NCBI GenBank assembly: GCA_039183205.1
Contig: JBCDBR010000021.1
Span: forward strand, 5,330 to 69,329
Reading direction: 5' to 3'
Length of the DNA stretch: 64,000 nt
DNA from: HKCCE3408 sp039183205
GTDB taxonomy: Bacteria > Pseudomonadota > Alphaproteobacteria > Rhodobacterales > Rhodobacteraceae
Made by a program: the position numbers and the translations under genes. The notes under the pieces are model-generated. The model was given only the letters and a program-made list of their open reading frames with translations. It had not been told where the DNA came from and ran no database searches. Shown here one piece after another: positions 9,001 through 18,280 of the stretch. The stretch's first letter is position 1. Each line of letters starts with the position of its first letter.

Positions 9001-10308
9001 ATGAACGCCAGCGCCATTTTGGCCCGGCTCCGCGCCGGGGAAGCGCCAACCGAGGCTGAGTTGTTTTGGTTCGTCAATGGGTTAGCGGATGGTTCAATCA
9101 GCGACACGCAAGCCGGGGCGTTTGCTATGGCAGTCTGCGTACACGGCTTGTCGCGCCCGGGCCTGGTGCATCTTACACATGCCATGCGCGCCTCCGGCCT
9201 GATTTTGGATTGGGACTTGGACGGGCCTGTAATCGACAAACATTCCACCGGCGGGGTTGGCGATTGTACCTCTTTGATCCTGGTGCCCGCATTGGCGGCA
9301 TGCGGCGCGTATGTGCCCATGATCTCCGGCCGCGGTCTGGGCCATAGTGGCGGCACGCTCGATAAACTCGAAGCGATCCCGGGGTTTCGCACCGAGATGT
9401 CGGTCGATGATCTGCAAGATCAAGTCGCCGATATCGGATGCGTGATCACAGGAGCAACCGATGATATCGCGCCGGCCGATCGCCGCTTATACGCTGTGCG
9501 AGATGTGACAGGCACAGTACCGTCGCTCGACCTGATCACCGCGTCGATCCTGTCAAAAAAGCTGGCCGCCGGGATCGAAGCGCTTGTCTTAGATGTGAAA
9601 TTCGGGTCAGGCGCCTTCATGGCCGATCAGGCCGAGGCGACGCAGCTGGCGCGCGCGCTTGTGGAAACGGCGCAAGGGGCAGGGTGCATGACGTCGGCGT
9701 TGCTGACGGATATGAACCAGCCCCTAGCGCCGGCAGCCGGCAATGCACTTGAGGTGATTGCTGTGATGGATGCCTTGACTGAGGGGACGAAGAACAGCCC
9801 GTTGCTGCGCTTGGTTGCAGCCTTGGGGGGCGAGTTGCTGGCCTTGGGCGGTCTTGCCGCCGATGCTGCTGATGGCGCGAGCCGCGTTGAGGCTGTGATC
9901 GAAAGAGGCGAGGCCGCAGAGCGGTTCGGCGAAATGGTCGCCGCCCAAGGCGGCCCGACGGACTTTACCGATCGGTGGCGCGATCGTCTTCCCGCAGCCC
10001 GCGCAATGGTTGATATTTTTGCAGAAGATCAAGGGTTTGTGTCTGGTATCGACACAGAAGCACTCGGCAGGGCGGTCGTGAAATTAGGCGGTGGTCGACG
10101 CGTGGAAAGCGACCGAATTGATCCAACAGTGGGATTGACTGAGATTGTGCGCATCGGTGCAAGGGTCGATGCAGATCGTCCCCTGTTGCAGGTCCATGCG
10201 CGCGATCAAGAGGCGGCCGATGCGGTCGCGCCCGAATTGCGTGCCGCTTTTTCGCTCAGCCAAATGCGGCCCGAGGCCCCGCCGTTGATCGTAGACCGGA
10301 TCGGTTAA
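9001..10308 (+). CDS. deoA: thymidine phosphorylase
   Basis: A 435-residue pyrimidine nucleoside phosphorylase, cleaving thymidine with phosphate to thymine and 2-deoxyribose 1-phosphate. The family signature KHSTGGVGD (phosphate binding, about residue 80) and the block SGRGLGHSGGTLDKLE are intact, as is KKLAAGIEALVLDVKFGSGAF. The product feeds DeoB, encoded immediately downstream: the deoA stop TAA is directly followed by the deoB ATG, which suggests translational coupling. Length and motifs fit DeoA better than the longer archaeal AMP phosphorylase. Confidence 0.96.
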   Translation: MNASAILARLRAGEAPTEAELFWFVNGLADGSISDTQAGAFAMAVCVHGLSRPGLVHLTHAMRASGLILDWDLDGPVIDKHSTGGVGDCTSLILVPALAACGAYVPMISGRGLGHSGGTLDKLEAIPGFRTEMSVDDLQDQVADIGCVITGATDDIAPADRRLYAVRDVTGTVPSLDLITASILSKKLAAGIEALVLDVKFGSGAFMADQAEATQLARALVETAQGAGCMTSALLTDMNQPLAPAAGNALEVIAVMDALTEGTKNSPLLRLVAALGGELLALGGLAADAADGASRVEAVIERGEAAERFGEMVAAQGGPTDFTDRWRDRLPAARAMVDIFAEDQGFVSGIDTEALGRAVVKLGGGRRVESDRIDPTVGLTEIVRIGARVDADRPLLQVHARDQEAADAVAPELRAAFSLSQMRPEAPPLIVDRIG

Positions 10309-11517
10309 ATGGCGCGCGCATTTTTGGTTGTTTTGGACAGTGTGGGGGCCGGTGGCGCACCAGATGCGCATCGGTTCTTTAACGGGGACATGCCCGATAC
10401 GGGCGCAAATACGCTTGGCGCAATCGCTCAGGCCTGTGCGGCCGGGCAGGCAGAGAAGGGCCGATCGGGAGCGCTTCGCATGCCGCATCTCGACCGCCTT
10501 GGTCTTGGCGCGGCCGTGCGCATCGCATCCGGCATGACCATGCCAGGATTTAACGCGCGGCCAAGTGGGGCATGGGGCGCGGCAGAGGAAGTCTCCGCCG
10601 GGAAGGATACGCCTTCGGGCCATTGGGAATTGGCAGGCCTGCCCGTTCCTTTCGACTGGACGTATTTTCCCAAAACTGAGCCGACCTTTCCCGCGGAACT
10701 GACATCTCAACTCTGCCGTTTGGCTGAAACGGACGGGATTTTGGGCAATCGTCACGCCTCCGGCACCGCAATCCTGGAGGAAGAAGGCCAGGCGCATCTA
10801 AAGACCGGCTGGCCCATCTGCTATACCTCGGCCGATAGCGTGGTGCAGATTGCCGCCCACGAAGAGACGTTTGGCCTGTCACGCCTTTTGACGCTGTGCG
10901 AAGCGGTGGCGCCCTATGTTCATAATATGCGGGTGGGTCGCGTGATCGCACGCCCCTTCATCGGCAGCCAAGGCGCTTTTGAGCGCACCGCCAACCGCCG
11001 GGACTTTGCGCTCGAGCCGCCGGGCCCGACCTTATGCGATTGGGTGTTCAATTCCGGTCAAGCTGTTTATTCCATTGGAAAAATCAGCGACATTTTTGCT
11101 GGAAGAAGCATTTCAGAAAGCGCAAAGGGCCCCGACCGTGAGTTGATCGAGGCTTTGGTGGCGCAGGTCCACAATGCGGCGGATGGCAGTCTGACATTTG
11201 CAAATTTCGTGGAATTCGACAGCCTATACGGCCATCGTCGCGATGTATCGGGCTATGCCCGCGCTTTGGAGTGGTTCGACAGTCACGTGCCACGGCTTTT
11301 GGGCGGACTCCGCCCTGACGATCTAATGATCTTCACCGCCGATCACGGTAATGATCCAACCTGGCACGGCACCGATCACACCAGAGAGCGTGTGCCGGTC
11401 CTGTGCGCCGGCAGTGATGCCGGAGAGATCGGGGTGGTCGGGTTCGTTGACGTGGCTGCCACGATTGCTGCACATCTCTGCGTGCCATCCATTGGGCCAG
11501 GGAGATGTTTTTTGTGA
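10309..11517 (+). CDS. deoB: phosphopentomutase
   Basis: A 402-residue alkaline-phosphatase-superfamily mutase interconverting (deoxy)ribose 1-phosphate and 5-phosphate. Metal and phosphate-handling residues lie in the N-terminal VLDSVGAGGAPDA, in PSGHWELAG, in YTSADSVVQIAAHEE and in the C-terminal TADHGNDPTWHGTDHTRE. It begins at the base after the deoA stop, and its own stop overlaps the likely add start by four bases (GTGA), so the three genes are almost certainly co-translated. Confidence 0.96.
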   Translation: MARAFLVVLDSVGAGGAPDAHRFFNGDMPDTGANTLGAIAQACAAGQAEKGRSGALRMPHLDRLGLGAAVRIASGMTMPGFNARPSGAWGAAEEVSAGKDTPSGHWELAGLPVPFDWTYFPKTEPTFPAELTSQLCRLAETDGILGNRHASGTAILEEEGQAHLKTGWPICYTSADSVVQIAAHEETFGLSRLLTLCEAVAPYVHNMRVGRVIARPFIGSQGAFERTANRRDFALEPPGPTLCDWVFNSGQAVYSIGKISDIFAGRSISESAKGPDRELIEALVAQVHNAADGSLTFANFVEFDSLYGHRRDVSGYARALEWFDSHVPRLLGGLRPDDLMIFTADHGNDPTWHGTDHTRERVPVLCAGSDAGEIGVVGFVDVAATIAAHLCVPSIGPGRCFL

Positions 11518-12491
11518 TCACAATGCCAAAGGTGGAATTGCATCTGCACCTTGAAGGCGCCGCGCCGCCATCGTTTATCCGCGGATTAGCGGCAGAAAAG
11601 GGCCGTTCTCTGGATGGGGTCTTTGATGAAAGTGGTGCGTATCGATATTCGGGTTTTGAAGACTTTCTGAAAGTCTACGAAGAAGCGACAAGTGTATTGG
11701 AGACCCCACAGGATTTCGCCCGCCTTGTCGATGCAGTTCTGGAGGAAAGTGCCGCCCACGGCGTGGTTTACACCGAAACCTTCTTGAGCCCCGATTTCTG
11801 CGGGGGCGGCGATTTGGGTGCCTGGCGCGAATATCTTGCCGCAATCGAGGAGGCCGCCGACCGTGCCGAAGCCCGCGATGGGATCGTTATGCGCGGTGTG
11901 ATCACAGCGATCCGGCATTTTGGCCCATCACGCGCGAAAGCGCCTGCGATATGTGCTGCGGAAACCTTTGGGCGGTTCGTCAGGGGTTTTGGCATTGCAG
12001 GAGACGAGTTGCGATATGCGCCGCAAGACTTCCTATGGGCGTTTGACTGCGCGCGCGAGGCCGGATTGGCACTGACCGCCCATGCCGGTGAATGGGGTGG
12101 CGCGAAGTCCGTTCGCGATGCCATCGACGCATTTTCGCCGGCGCGGATCGGGCATGGTGTGCAGGCCATCGACGATCTGGAATTGGTTGATACTCTGGCT
12201 GAACGTGGGATCGTTTTGGAATGTTGCCCAGGGTCGAATGTGTATTTAGGCGTCTATCCGAACCTCGCTGCACATCCCATTGAAAAGCTTAGAGAACGGG
12301 GCGTAGCTGTTACGTTATCCACAGATGATCCACCGTTTTTCCACACCACACTGTCACAGGAATACGAAAATCTGGCGGATACATTTGGCTGGGATGAGGC
12401 CGATTTCGCCGCGTTGAACCAAGTGGCACTCGATGCGGCATTTTGCGACGAAGACACGCGGGCCGACGTGGCCAAGAAACTGGAGAGCTAG
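11514..12491 (+). CDS. add: adenosine deaminase
   Basis: A zinc-dependent TIM-barrel deaminase of about 325 residues converting adenosine to inosine. The N-terminal zinc ligands are in KVELHLHLEG, further ligands and catalytic residues in LTAHAGEWGG and HGVQA, and the late STDDPPFF carries the final Asp. The start is placed at GTG 11514: it overlaps the deoB stop as GTGA and has AGGGAG nine bases upstream. ATG 11505 touches the same ribosome-binding site with no spacing, and ATG 11523 would also preserve the catalytic motif. Adenine deaminase of the same fold is the alternative; context with deoA/deoB and upp supports nucleoside salvage. Confidence 0.88.
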   Translation: MITMPKVELHLHLEGAAPPSFIRGLAAEKGRSLDGVFDESGAYRYSGFEDFLKVYEEATSVLETPQDFARLVDAVLEESAAHGVVYTETFLSPDFCGGGDLGAWREYLAAIEEAADRAEARDGIVMRGVITAIRHFGPSRAKAPAICAAETFGRFVRGFGIAGDELRYAPQDFLWAFDCAREAGLALTAHAGEWGGAKSVRDAIDAFSPARIGHGVQAIDDLELVDTLAERGIVLECCPGSNVYLGVYPNLAAHPIEKLRERGVAVTLSTDDPPFFHTTLSQEYENLADTFGWDEADFAALNQVALDAAFCDEDTRADVAKKLES

Positions 12492-13124
12492 ATGCCCGAT
12501 CATCTGACAATCGTCACCCATCCGTTGGTGCAGCACAAATTGACCTTGATGCGCCAGAAAGACACGCCCACGGTCGTGTTTCGTCAGCTTTTGCGTGAGA
12601 TTAGCCACTTGCTGGCCTATGAGGTGACCCGCGATCTCGCGCTGACAAGTGTTGCGATCGAAACGCCGCTGACCGAGATGGAGGCGCCGAAACTTGCCGG
12701 CAAAAAGCTGGCCTTGGTGTCAATCCTGCGGGCCGGGAACGGGCTTTTGGATGGGATACTTGACCTCATTCCATCCGCGCGCGTGGGCTTTGTTGGGCTT
12801 TACCGGGATGAAGAGACGCTCAAACCGGTTCAGTATTACTTCAAGGCGCCGCCAGAGCTGGAAGATCGGCTGGTGATCGCGGTCGATCCAATGCTGGCCA
12901 CCGGAAACTCGTCTGCGGCTGCAATCGACTTGCTGAAACAGGCCGGCGCGTCAAACGTTATCTTTTTGTGCTTGCTGGCAGCGCCCGAAGGTGTTCAGCG
13001 CATGGCCGATGCACATCCCGATGTGCCCATTGTCACGGCCGCCTTGGATTCCCATCTCAACGAGAAGGGATATATCGTGCCGGGGCTGGGCGATGCGGGC
13101 GACAGGATGTTTGGCACCAAATAA
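12492..13124 (+). CDS. upp: uracil phosphoribosyltransferase
   Basis: A 210-residue enzyme making UMP from uracil and PRPP. The PRPP-binding loop is DPMLATGNSSAAAIDLL (about residues 132-148), and GDAGDRMFGTK at the C-terminus is the uracil-binding end typical of Upp. LVSILRAGNGLLDG is the other conserved block. It starts directly after the add stop, closing the cdd-deoA-deoB-add-upp operon: deamination, phosphorolysis, pentose recovery and base re-use. Confidence 0.97.
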   Translation: MPDHLTIVTHPLVQHKLTLMRQKDTPTVVFRQLLREISHLLAYEVTRDLALTSVAIETPLTEMEAPKLAGKKLALVSILRAGNGLLDGILDLIPSARVGFVGLYRDEETLKPVQYYFKAPPELEDRLVIAVDPMLATGNSSAAAIDLLKQAGASNVIFLCLLAAPEGVQRMADAHPDVPIVTAALDSHLNEKGYIVPGLGDAGDRMFGTK

Positions 13125-13206
13125 GCGCCTTGGCCGGCCTGGTCCAGAAATTCACGCGCGGTAAAACCCGGTTCGAAACCGTCCGATATGTCGCGTTGTT
13201 AAAGGC

Positions 13207-14223
13207 TCAGGCGCCGCAAATGCCTTGCAGTGCGATCCAGCTTTGATCGCTAAGTGCTGTGACCGGTTCGGCCCCGCGCATCGGGTCGGCTTCAATCAAA
13301 GGCAATGTCGTTTCCCCTGATATATCAAGTGCATAGGCGTAGGGCTCGGAGGAGATTTGTGCCGCATCGAACGACGCAAGAAGCGCTGTCGTCTCCGCCA
13401 TAGTCGCACGGTTGGTTAGCAGCTGCATGGCATGGTCGTGAAGCACGGTCTGCGGAAGGTCCCCGGTCGTCAAAAGCCGTATCGTGGCGACGAGTCCGCC
13501 CTGTTCCAGCATCCGGATCACCGGGTCCTGGGCCTGCCGATGCAGGTTCTCCGCCATCAAAAACCCGGCGACAACTTCGGGCGCCTCATAATCCTCGACG
13601 AGGCCGCGATCGATCACCAATGTGTCGCCGGGCACATGCAACGTGCCCGCAATCACTCGGGGCAGAACGACAATCCTGGGTGGCTGCGTGCCGAATAAGC
13701 GCGCGCTCAGCCGGCCCAAAGCCTGTGCGCCGTTTTCTTCGACGCAGGCGCGCCCGGTCAGCGCCGTCATTTGGGTCAAAAGCTCCTGGCCGAGTTCGAT
13801 GCGCTTTGCTTCCGGCAAGAGAGATGCGGTTTGGCGCATCAACGCACCCGGCAGCCAGAAAACCGCTAACGCAAGCACGCCCGCGATCGCGATCGCGACA
13901 AGGCCAAAGCGCAAACGGCCCGGATGTGGACGCGCATGTTCGATCGCGCCGCGCACCGTTTCAATCGCTGCAATCATCTGCGGCTCTGCGATTTCCAACG
14001 TCTCAGGCGATCCTGATCCCGGCGCATAAAGCGCCGGATTTTGTCCGGGATTTAGGCGTTCGATCGCCGGTAGCGACCAATGCGACAGCGGCGTATCTGG
14101 TAAGGCTGTGATAACCAGCGTTGCATCGCCGAGCGCAACCAGCACCTCACGCCGCTGTGTTTCCTTGCTGTCGCGCCAAAGCGCCGTGGATTCTAACCGC
14201 TGATATTGCGCGAGCGCGGTCAT
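13207..14223 (-). CDS. membrane-anchored protein, possibly a degenerate M48-like peptidase
   Basis: About 338 residues with one clear membrane segment at about 118-145 (LVAIAIAGVLALAVFWLPGAL) separating an N-terminal cytoplasmic part from an extracytoplasmic C-terminal part. The start at 14223 is preferred because the frame upstream reads as low-quality Arg/Gly-rich sequence overlapping the divergent gene. The part after the membrane segment (long helix, PPRIVVLP, then GDTLVIDRGLVEDYEAPEVVAGFLMAENLHR) is laid out like an M48 metallopeptidase, but the HExxH motif is absent. That comparison is tentative; no function is assigned. It is divergent from the exported gene at 14413. Confidence 0.7.
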   Translation of the reverse strand: MTALAQYQRLESTALWRDSKETQRREVLVALGDATLVITALPDTPLSHWSLPAIERLNPGQNPALYAPGSGSPETLEIAEPQMIAAIETVRGAIEHARPHPGRLRFGLVAIAIAGVLALAVFWLPGALMRQTASLLPEAKRIELGQELLTQMTALTGRACVEENGAQALGRLSARLFGTQPPRIVVLPRVIAGTLHVPGDTLVIDRGLVEDYEAPEVVAGFLMAENLHRQAQDPVIRMLEQGGLVATIRLLTTGDLPQTVLHDHAMQLLTNRATMAETTALLASFDAAQISSEPYAYALDISGETTLPLIEADPMRGAEPVTALSDQSWIALQGICGA

Positions 14224-14412
14224 AGCGCCCCCTGTACCGCTCTTTTTTGCTTCTTGTGACGTAAGGTACGCCAAGGCGATGTTTGGCTCAACCTTTACGG
14301 CTGGTCCGATCCATCGGTTTCGCGAACGTGCACAGATTGTTCCGACAGCATTGCGTGCAATGTCGGGTCCAGTTCCCTTATATGCGCCCTGTAACCAGTT
14401 AGGATTTGTTCG

Positions 14413-15153
14413 ATGTTCCGTCATACCTTGGCCGCAGCCGTGCTGTTGTCTGCACTGCCGGTGACCGGCGCGCTCGCCGCGTCCATCCATGCCACTGATT
14501 TCACGCAAGCCGCATATAACGCCGCAACCTCCGGCGGCACTTTTGTTGGCCTCGACTTTGAAGCCGAAGGCGATGCCGCCGGTGAGGGCGAAGTTGGCCC
14601 TGCGCTGGTGACGCATGTTGGAACCTTCACCACGATGGGTGGCACTGGCTCGGGCGGTACAGTGAGCGGTCTCCCCGGCAATACCGGCACAGAATTGGCT
14701 CTGCGGGACGGCAATACCTATGGTCGCGTCGATACGGTCGGCGGCCGTTGGTATCTCGACAGCAACGACACTTACGGAATTCTCTGGAACGCCGATCTGG
14801 GCGGCGCCTTGTTCAAATCGCTGACCTTCGTGCTGACCGATGGCAGCGATGTCGGCGCGTATCTGCGGGTCAGCGCGGCCGGGTCCGATTATGAGCTCCG
14901 GAGCGGCGGTCGTCTGCCAAACGGCTATTCAAGCTTGGTTACCATCACGTTCGAGGATTACGTGCAATCTGCACTGGTCGAATTGGTCAACTACACCACA
15001 AGTGGCGGGACGGCCTTGCGCCGCAACGACGGCTTTTCCATCGATGGCGTTCAGGTTGAACTGGCGCCGGTGCCGCTGCCGGCGGCAGGCCTGATGCTTG
15101 TTGCGGGACTTGGCGGTTTGGCCGCTCTGCGGCGGCGCAAACACCTGGCCTAA
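14413..15153 (+). CDS. exported protein with VPLPA-CTERM sorting signal
   Basis: A 246-residue secreted protein. The N-terminus is a Sec signal peptide (RHTLAAAVLLSALPVTGALAA). The middle is Gly/Thr/Ser-rich and beta-like, without a catalytic motif. The C-terminal 27 residues are a complete VPLPA-CTERM tripartite tail: APVPLPAAG, a short membrane helix (LMLVAGLGGLAAL) and RRRK. In the family such tails are recognised by an exosortase/archaeosortase-type membrane enzyme that removes the tail during export, often for extracellular matrix or surface proteins. No exosortase is encoded in this window. Confidence 0.8.
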   Translation: MFRHTLAAAVLLSALPVTGALAASIHATDFTQAAYNAATSGGTFVGLDFEAEGDAAGEGEVGPALVTHVGTFTTMGGTGSGGTVSGLPGNTGTELALRDGNTYGRVDTVGGRWYLDSNDTYGILWNADLGGALFKSLTFVLTDGSDVGAYLRVSAAGSDYELRSGGRLPNGYSSLVTITFEDYVQSALVELVNYTTSGGTALRRNDGFSIDGVQVELAPVPLPAAGLMLVAGLGGLAALRRRKHLA

Positions 15154-15321
15154 AGCCAAAAACATCGATCTCGCCTGACCGAAAGGTTGGGCAGGTTTCC
15201 AAATTGCGAACGCGCTGTTCGGCGAATTGCCGCTTAGTGCGACCGAACTGATTGCGGCGATGGGCAATCGGCTCCGTTCTTGGTACATTGTGTCTGTGGG
15301 GGCGACCAAAAGGGAGCCCAA

Positions 15322-15546
15322 ATGCGCAGAGAACACGGCCTGGACGAGTCTGGCATCGTGTTGATTATTGCGGTTGTATTACTACTGGCAGCGTTAATCC
15401 CCATGCTCCGCCCGACCGAGGGCAGAGATGTGGAGCATCCATTTTCCTCCGTTGATGCCGGGGATTTGGAACCGACGTTCGGACTTGGCAAAGGTTTATT
15501 CGGGCAGGAGCCGGAAATCCGGCTCAATCAACTGCCCCAATTATAG
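15322..15546 (+). CDS. small single-span membrane protein, unknown
   Basis: A 74-residue product starting at ATG 15322, which is preceded by AGGGAG at five bases. A charged N-terminus (MRREHGLDESG) leads into a strongly hydrophobic stretch (IVLIIAVVLLLAALIPML) and then a polar, Gly/Pro-rich tail of about 45 residues presumably outside the membrane. I do not recognise the family. It lies in the gap between the VPLPA-CTERM gene and the convergent fadJ-type gene; a good ribosome-binding site and the sensible topology are the main support. Confidence 0.5.
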   Translation: MRREHGLDESGIVLIIAVVLLLAALIPMLRPTEGRDVEHPFSSVDAGDLEPTFGLGKGLFGQEPEIRLNQLPQL

Positions 15547-15580
15547 CGCGCAGGCCACGCGGCCCGGCGCCTCGAATTGA

Positions 15581-17779
15581 TTACGCCGCTGCGGCTGCCT
15601 CGTTGCCGAAGCGGCCATAGAAGCTTTGGCCTTTTTCTGCCATCTCGCGCAGGAGGGCCGGGCAGGCAAATCTCGGGCCATATGTGGCAGCAAGCGCGTC
15701 GCACCGTTCGGCGGCATAGGCGGATCCGAGGATGTCCAGCCAGGAAAAGGGCCCGCCGGACCAAGGCGCAAAACCCCAGCCCAAAATCGCCCCCACATCG
15801 CCCTCGCGAATGTCGGTCAGCACGCCTTCTTCAAGCGCGCGAACTGCTTCGAGAACTTGGGCAAAGAGCAACCTATGCTGAACTTCGGTCACATCAGGCT
15901 GGGAGGGCGCGGTCGGATAACGGTCGGTGAGGCCGGGCCACAACCCCTGGCGCTTTCCCTTGTCGTCATAGGCGTAGAAGCCGGCACTGGCTTTTTTACC
16001 CAACCGTCCTTCAGCCTCCATCCAAAAGATCAGCTCATCGGCCGTGTCGTCGTAATTCGGATCGCCCGCCTTTGTGGCCCGTGCAATCTTGGCGCCTAAA
16101 TCGATCGATGTCTCATCGGTGAGTTGGAGCGGGCCGAGCGGCATGCCAACCAATTTGGCGGCGTTTTCGATCAGGGCCGGTGCGACGCCTTCTTGCAGCA
16201 TGCGAACGCCTTCGTTGACATACTGCAAGATGCACCGGTTGGCGTAGAAAAAGCGCGCATCATTGACCACAATCGGCGTTTTGCGGATCTGGCGAACGAA
16301 ATCGAGTGCCTTGGCCACAGCGCGATCCCCGGTTTCTTTCCCGCGAATGATCTCAACCAACAACATTTTGTCGACGGGGCTAAAGAAGTGAATGCCGACG
16401 AATTGCTCTGGCCGTGAGGACGCCTCGGCAAGTGAAGTGATCGGCAGGGTTGAGGTGTTGGTGGCAAAAATCGCCGTGTCGGGGATCACGGCCTCCGCCT
16501 TGGCAGTAACCTCGGCTTTGACGCCGGTATCCTCGAACACCGCCTCGACGATCAGATCGCAGCCCGCAAGGGCGCCGTAATCGGTTGTAGGCAGGATGCG
16601 GCTCAGAACCACCTCCTTCTTGTCTGCGGTCACCTTGCCGCGTTTCATCGCTTTATCGAGGATCGCTTCGGAATAGGCTTTGCCGCGGTCGGCCGAGGCC
16701 TTTTCCGCATCAATCAGGATCACATCAATTCCGGCCATGGCTGATACATATGCGATGCCTGCGCCCATCATTCCGGCGCCTAAAATGCCAACTTGTTTCA
16801 CTTTTTGATCATCCACGGTCGGCCGGTTCGCACCCTTTTCGAGCGCTTCTTTGTTGAGAAACAACGACCGGATCATAGCTGACGAAGACGGGTTCATCAG
16901 AACAGAAACGAAGTGGCGGGTCTCAATCTTTAGCGCGGTGTCAAACGGCACCAGGGCGCCCTCGTAAACGGCGGCCAAAAGCGCCTTTGCCGCGGGATAA
17001 ACCCCCTTGGTCCGACCATTGATCATCGCTGATGCCCCGACAAAGGTCGGAAAACCGGCTGGGTGATAGGGCGCGCCGCCAGGCATTTTCCAGCCCTTTT
17101 GGTCCCACGGCTTAACGATATCGGCATCGGTGGCGGATAAAACCCATTCCTTCGCGCGGGCCTTCAAATCCTCTGGTGCGACGACCTCGTCGATCAATTG
17201 GGAGGATTTCGCGGCTTTGGGGGCGAGCGTCCTGCCTTCCAGCAGAACGGGTGCGGCGGCCATGGCGCCGACCATCCGGGAATACCGCATAGTCCCACCA
17301 CCGCCGGGGAACAGCCCAACCAGGATTTCAGGTAGGCCGATTTTGGCCTTTGGATTGTCGGCCATGAACCGGCGGTGACAGGCAAGCGCGATTTCAGTCC
17401 CAATCCCCATGCAGGTGCCAGGGATCGCGCAGGCGACCGGCTTTCCGCCTTTATTGGTCTTCGGGTCCATACCCGCGCGTTCCAGCTTGCGCAGGATATG
17501 GTGCCCGTTCATCGTGAATTCGAACAGCGCAGGGGCGGGGTCCGCACCGGCCTCGGCGCGGATCGATGCCAGTGTATTCAGATCCATGCCACCGGCAAAG
17601 CTATCCTTGCCAGAGGTAACGATAATGCCTTTGATCGCGTCATCGCCAAGCGCTTGATCTATAAGCGTGTCGAACTCGGCAAAGGCGTCTCGGCTGAGCA
17701 CATTCATCGATTTTCCAGGGACGTCCCAGGTGATGACGGCGACACCGTCTGTATCAACGTCCATTGTGAAGTCGTTCAT
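15581..17779 (-). CDS. fadJ: 3-hydroxyacyl-CoA dehydrogenase / enoyl-CoA hydratase (beta-oxidation multienzyme)
   Basis: A 732-residue bifunctional enzyme of fatty acid beta-oxidation. Residues about 1-190 are a crotonase domain (DSFAGGMDLNTLAS oxyanion region, CAIPGTCMGIGTEIALACH). From about residue 325 comes the NAD-binding domain (VGILGAGMMGAGIAYVSAMAG), and the C-terminal dehydrogenase domains include FFSPVDKMLLVEII and NRCILQYVNEG. The start at 17779 has AAGGAGGGG eight bases upstream, which lies inside the last codons of the preceding gene five bases away, implying coupled translation. It probably pairs with the thiolase encoded upstream on the same strand. Confidence 0.93.
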   Translation of the reverse strand: MNDFTMDVDTDGVAVITWDVPGKSMNVLSRDAFAEFDTLIDQALGDDAIKGIIVTSGKDSFAGGMDLNTLASIRAEAGADPAPALFEFTMNGHHILRKLERAGMDPKTNKGGKPVACAIPGTCMGIGTEIALACHRRFMADNPKAKIGLPEILVGLFPGGGGTMRYSRMVGAMAAAPVLLEGRTLAPKAAKSSQLIDEVVAPEDLKARAKEWVLSATDADIVKPWDQKGWKMPGGAPYHPAGFPTFVGASAMINGRTKGVYPAAKALLAAVYEGALVPFDTALKIETRHFVSVLMNPSSSAMIRSLFLNKEALEKGANRPTVDDQKVKQVGILGAGMMGAGIAYVSAMAGIDVILIDAEKASADRGKAYSEAILDKAMKRGKVTADKKEVVLSRILPTTDYGALAGCDLIVEAVFEDTGVKAEVTAKAEAVIPDTAIFATNTSTLPITSLAEASSRPEQFVGIHFFSPVDKMLLVEIIRGKETGDRAVAKALDFVRQIRKTPIVVNDARFFYANRCILQYVNEGVRMLQEGVAPALIENAAKLVGMPLGPLQLTDETSIDLGAKIARATKAGDPNYDDTADELIFWMEAEGRLGKKASAGFYAYDDKGKRQGLWPGLTDRYPTAPSQPDVTEVQHRLLFAQVLEAVRALEEGVLTDIREGDVGAILGWGFAPWSGGPFSWLDILGSAYAAERCDALAATYGPRFACPALLREMAEKGQSFYGRFGNEAAAAA

Positions 17780-17784
17780 CGGGT

Positions 17785-18255
17785 TCACCCCTCCTTGATG
17801 ATGTCGTGGCCCTCGGCCAATTGCTTTCTGCGCAGCTGGTTTGGTGAAAGGATGCTGCAAAGATGATTGCTGACCGCGGCGCGGATGCCGGCGCCGAGCC
17901 AAAGGCCGTCCACATGTGTAAGCGTCATTTGGTTTGAAAAAGGTGGCACGAGGTAGCTTCCGCCGCGCAGGATATACGTTGTGTGGACACCCCTTATAGT
18001 CTGCATTTCGTCCGCGAAATCAGCCGAGTTGCAAACGCGCAGATAGGCATTCGCACCGATACGGCCGAGATATTCGCGAAAATCGGTGGCGGCCTCCACC
18101 ATGTCATCGGGATTGTGAAAAGCAATCTCACCATCCTTTGTTTCCATCTTATGTGGGTAGATCATGGCACCGCTAACGACATCCCATTCGCGCCACCAGA
18201 TGGCCTCTGCCATCCGGTCCAGCCATGTTTGGTAAAGCTCGGCCGCCGTGCTCAT
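17785..18255 (-). CDS. SnoaL/NTF2-like protein, unknown role (first of a tandem pair)
   Basis: A 156-residue protein predicted cytosolic, without signal or membrane segment. The alternating helix/strand layout, with an N-terminal helix (AAELYQTWLDRMAEAIWWREW) followed by strands ending in TTYILRGGSYLVPPFSNQMTL, resembles the cone-shaped NTF2-like fold used for small hydrophobic ligands or as an accessory domain. The assignment is by appearance only. It ends in codons that form the ribosome-binding site of the fadJ-type gene. The next gene upstream encodes a protein of very similar size and apparent fold. A role linked to acyl-CoA metabolism is inferred from position only. Confidence 0.65.
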   Translation of the reverse strand: MSTAAELYQTWLDRMAEAIWWREWDVVSGAMIYPHKMETKDGEIAFHNPDDMVEAATDFREYLGRIGANAYLRVCNSADFADEMQTIRGVHTTYILRGGSYLVPPFSNQMTLTHVDGLWLGAGIRAAVSNHLCSILSPNQLRRKQLAEGHDIIKEG

Positions 18256-18280
18256 GCCCTGATCCTCAGGGCCGGGCGGC

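Noticed and set aside
14342..14366. Imperfect hairpin before the VPLPA-CTERM gene as a riboswitch or terminator
   Set aside because: Short stem with a two-base bulge and no T run; insufficient for a call.
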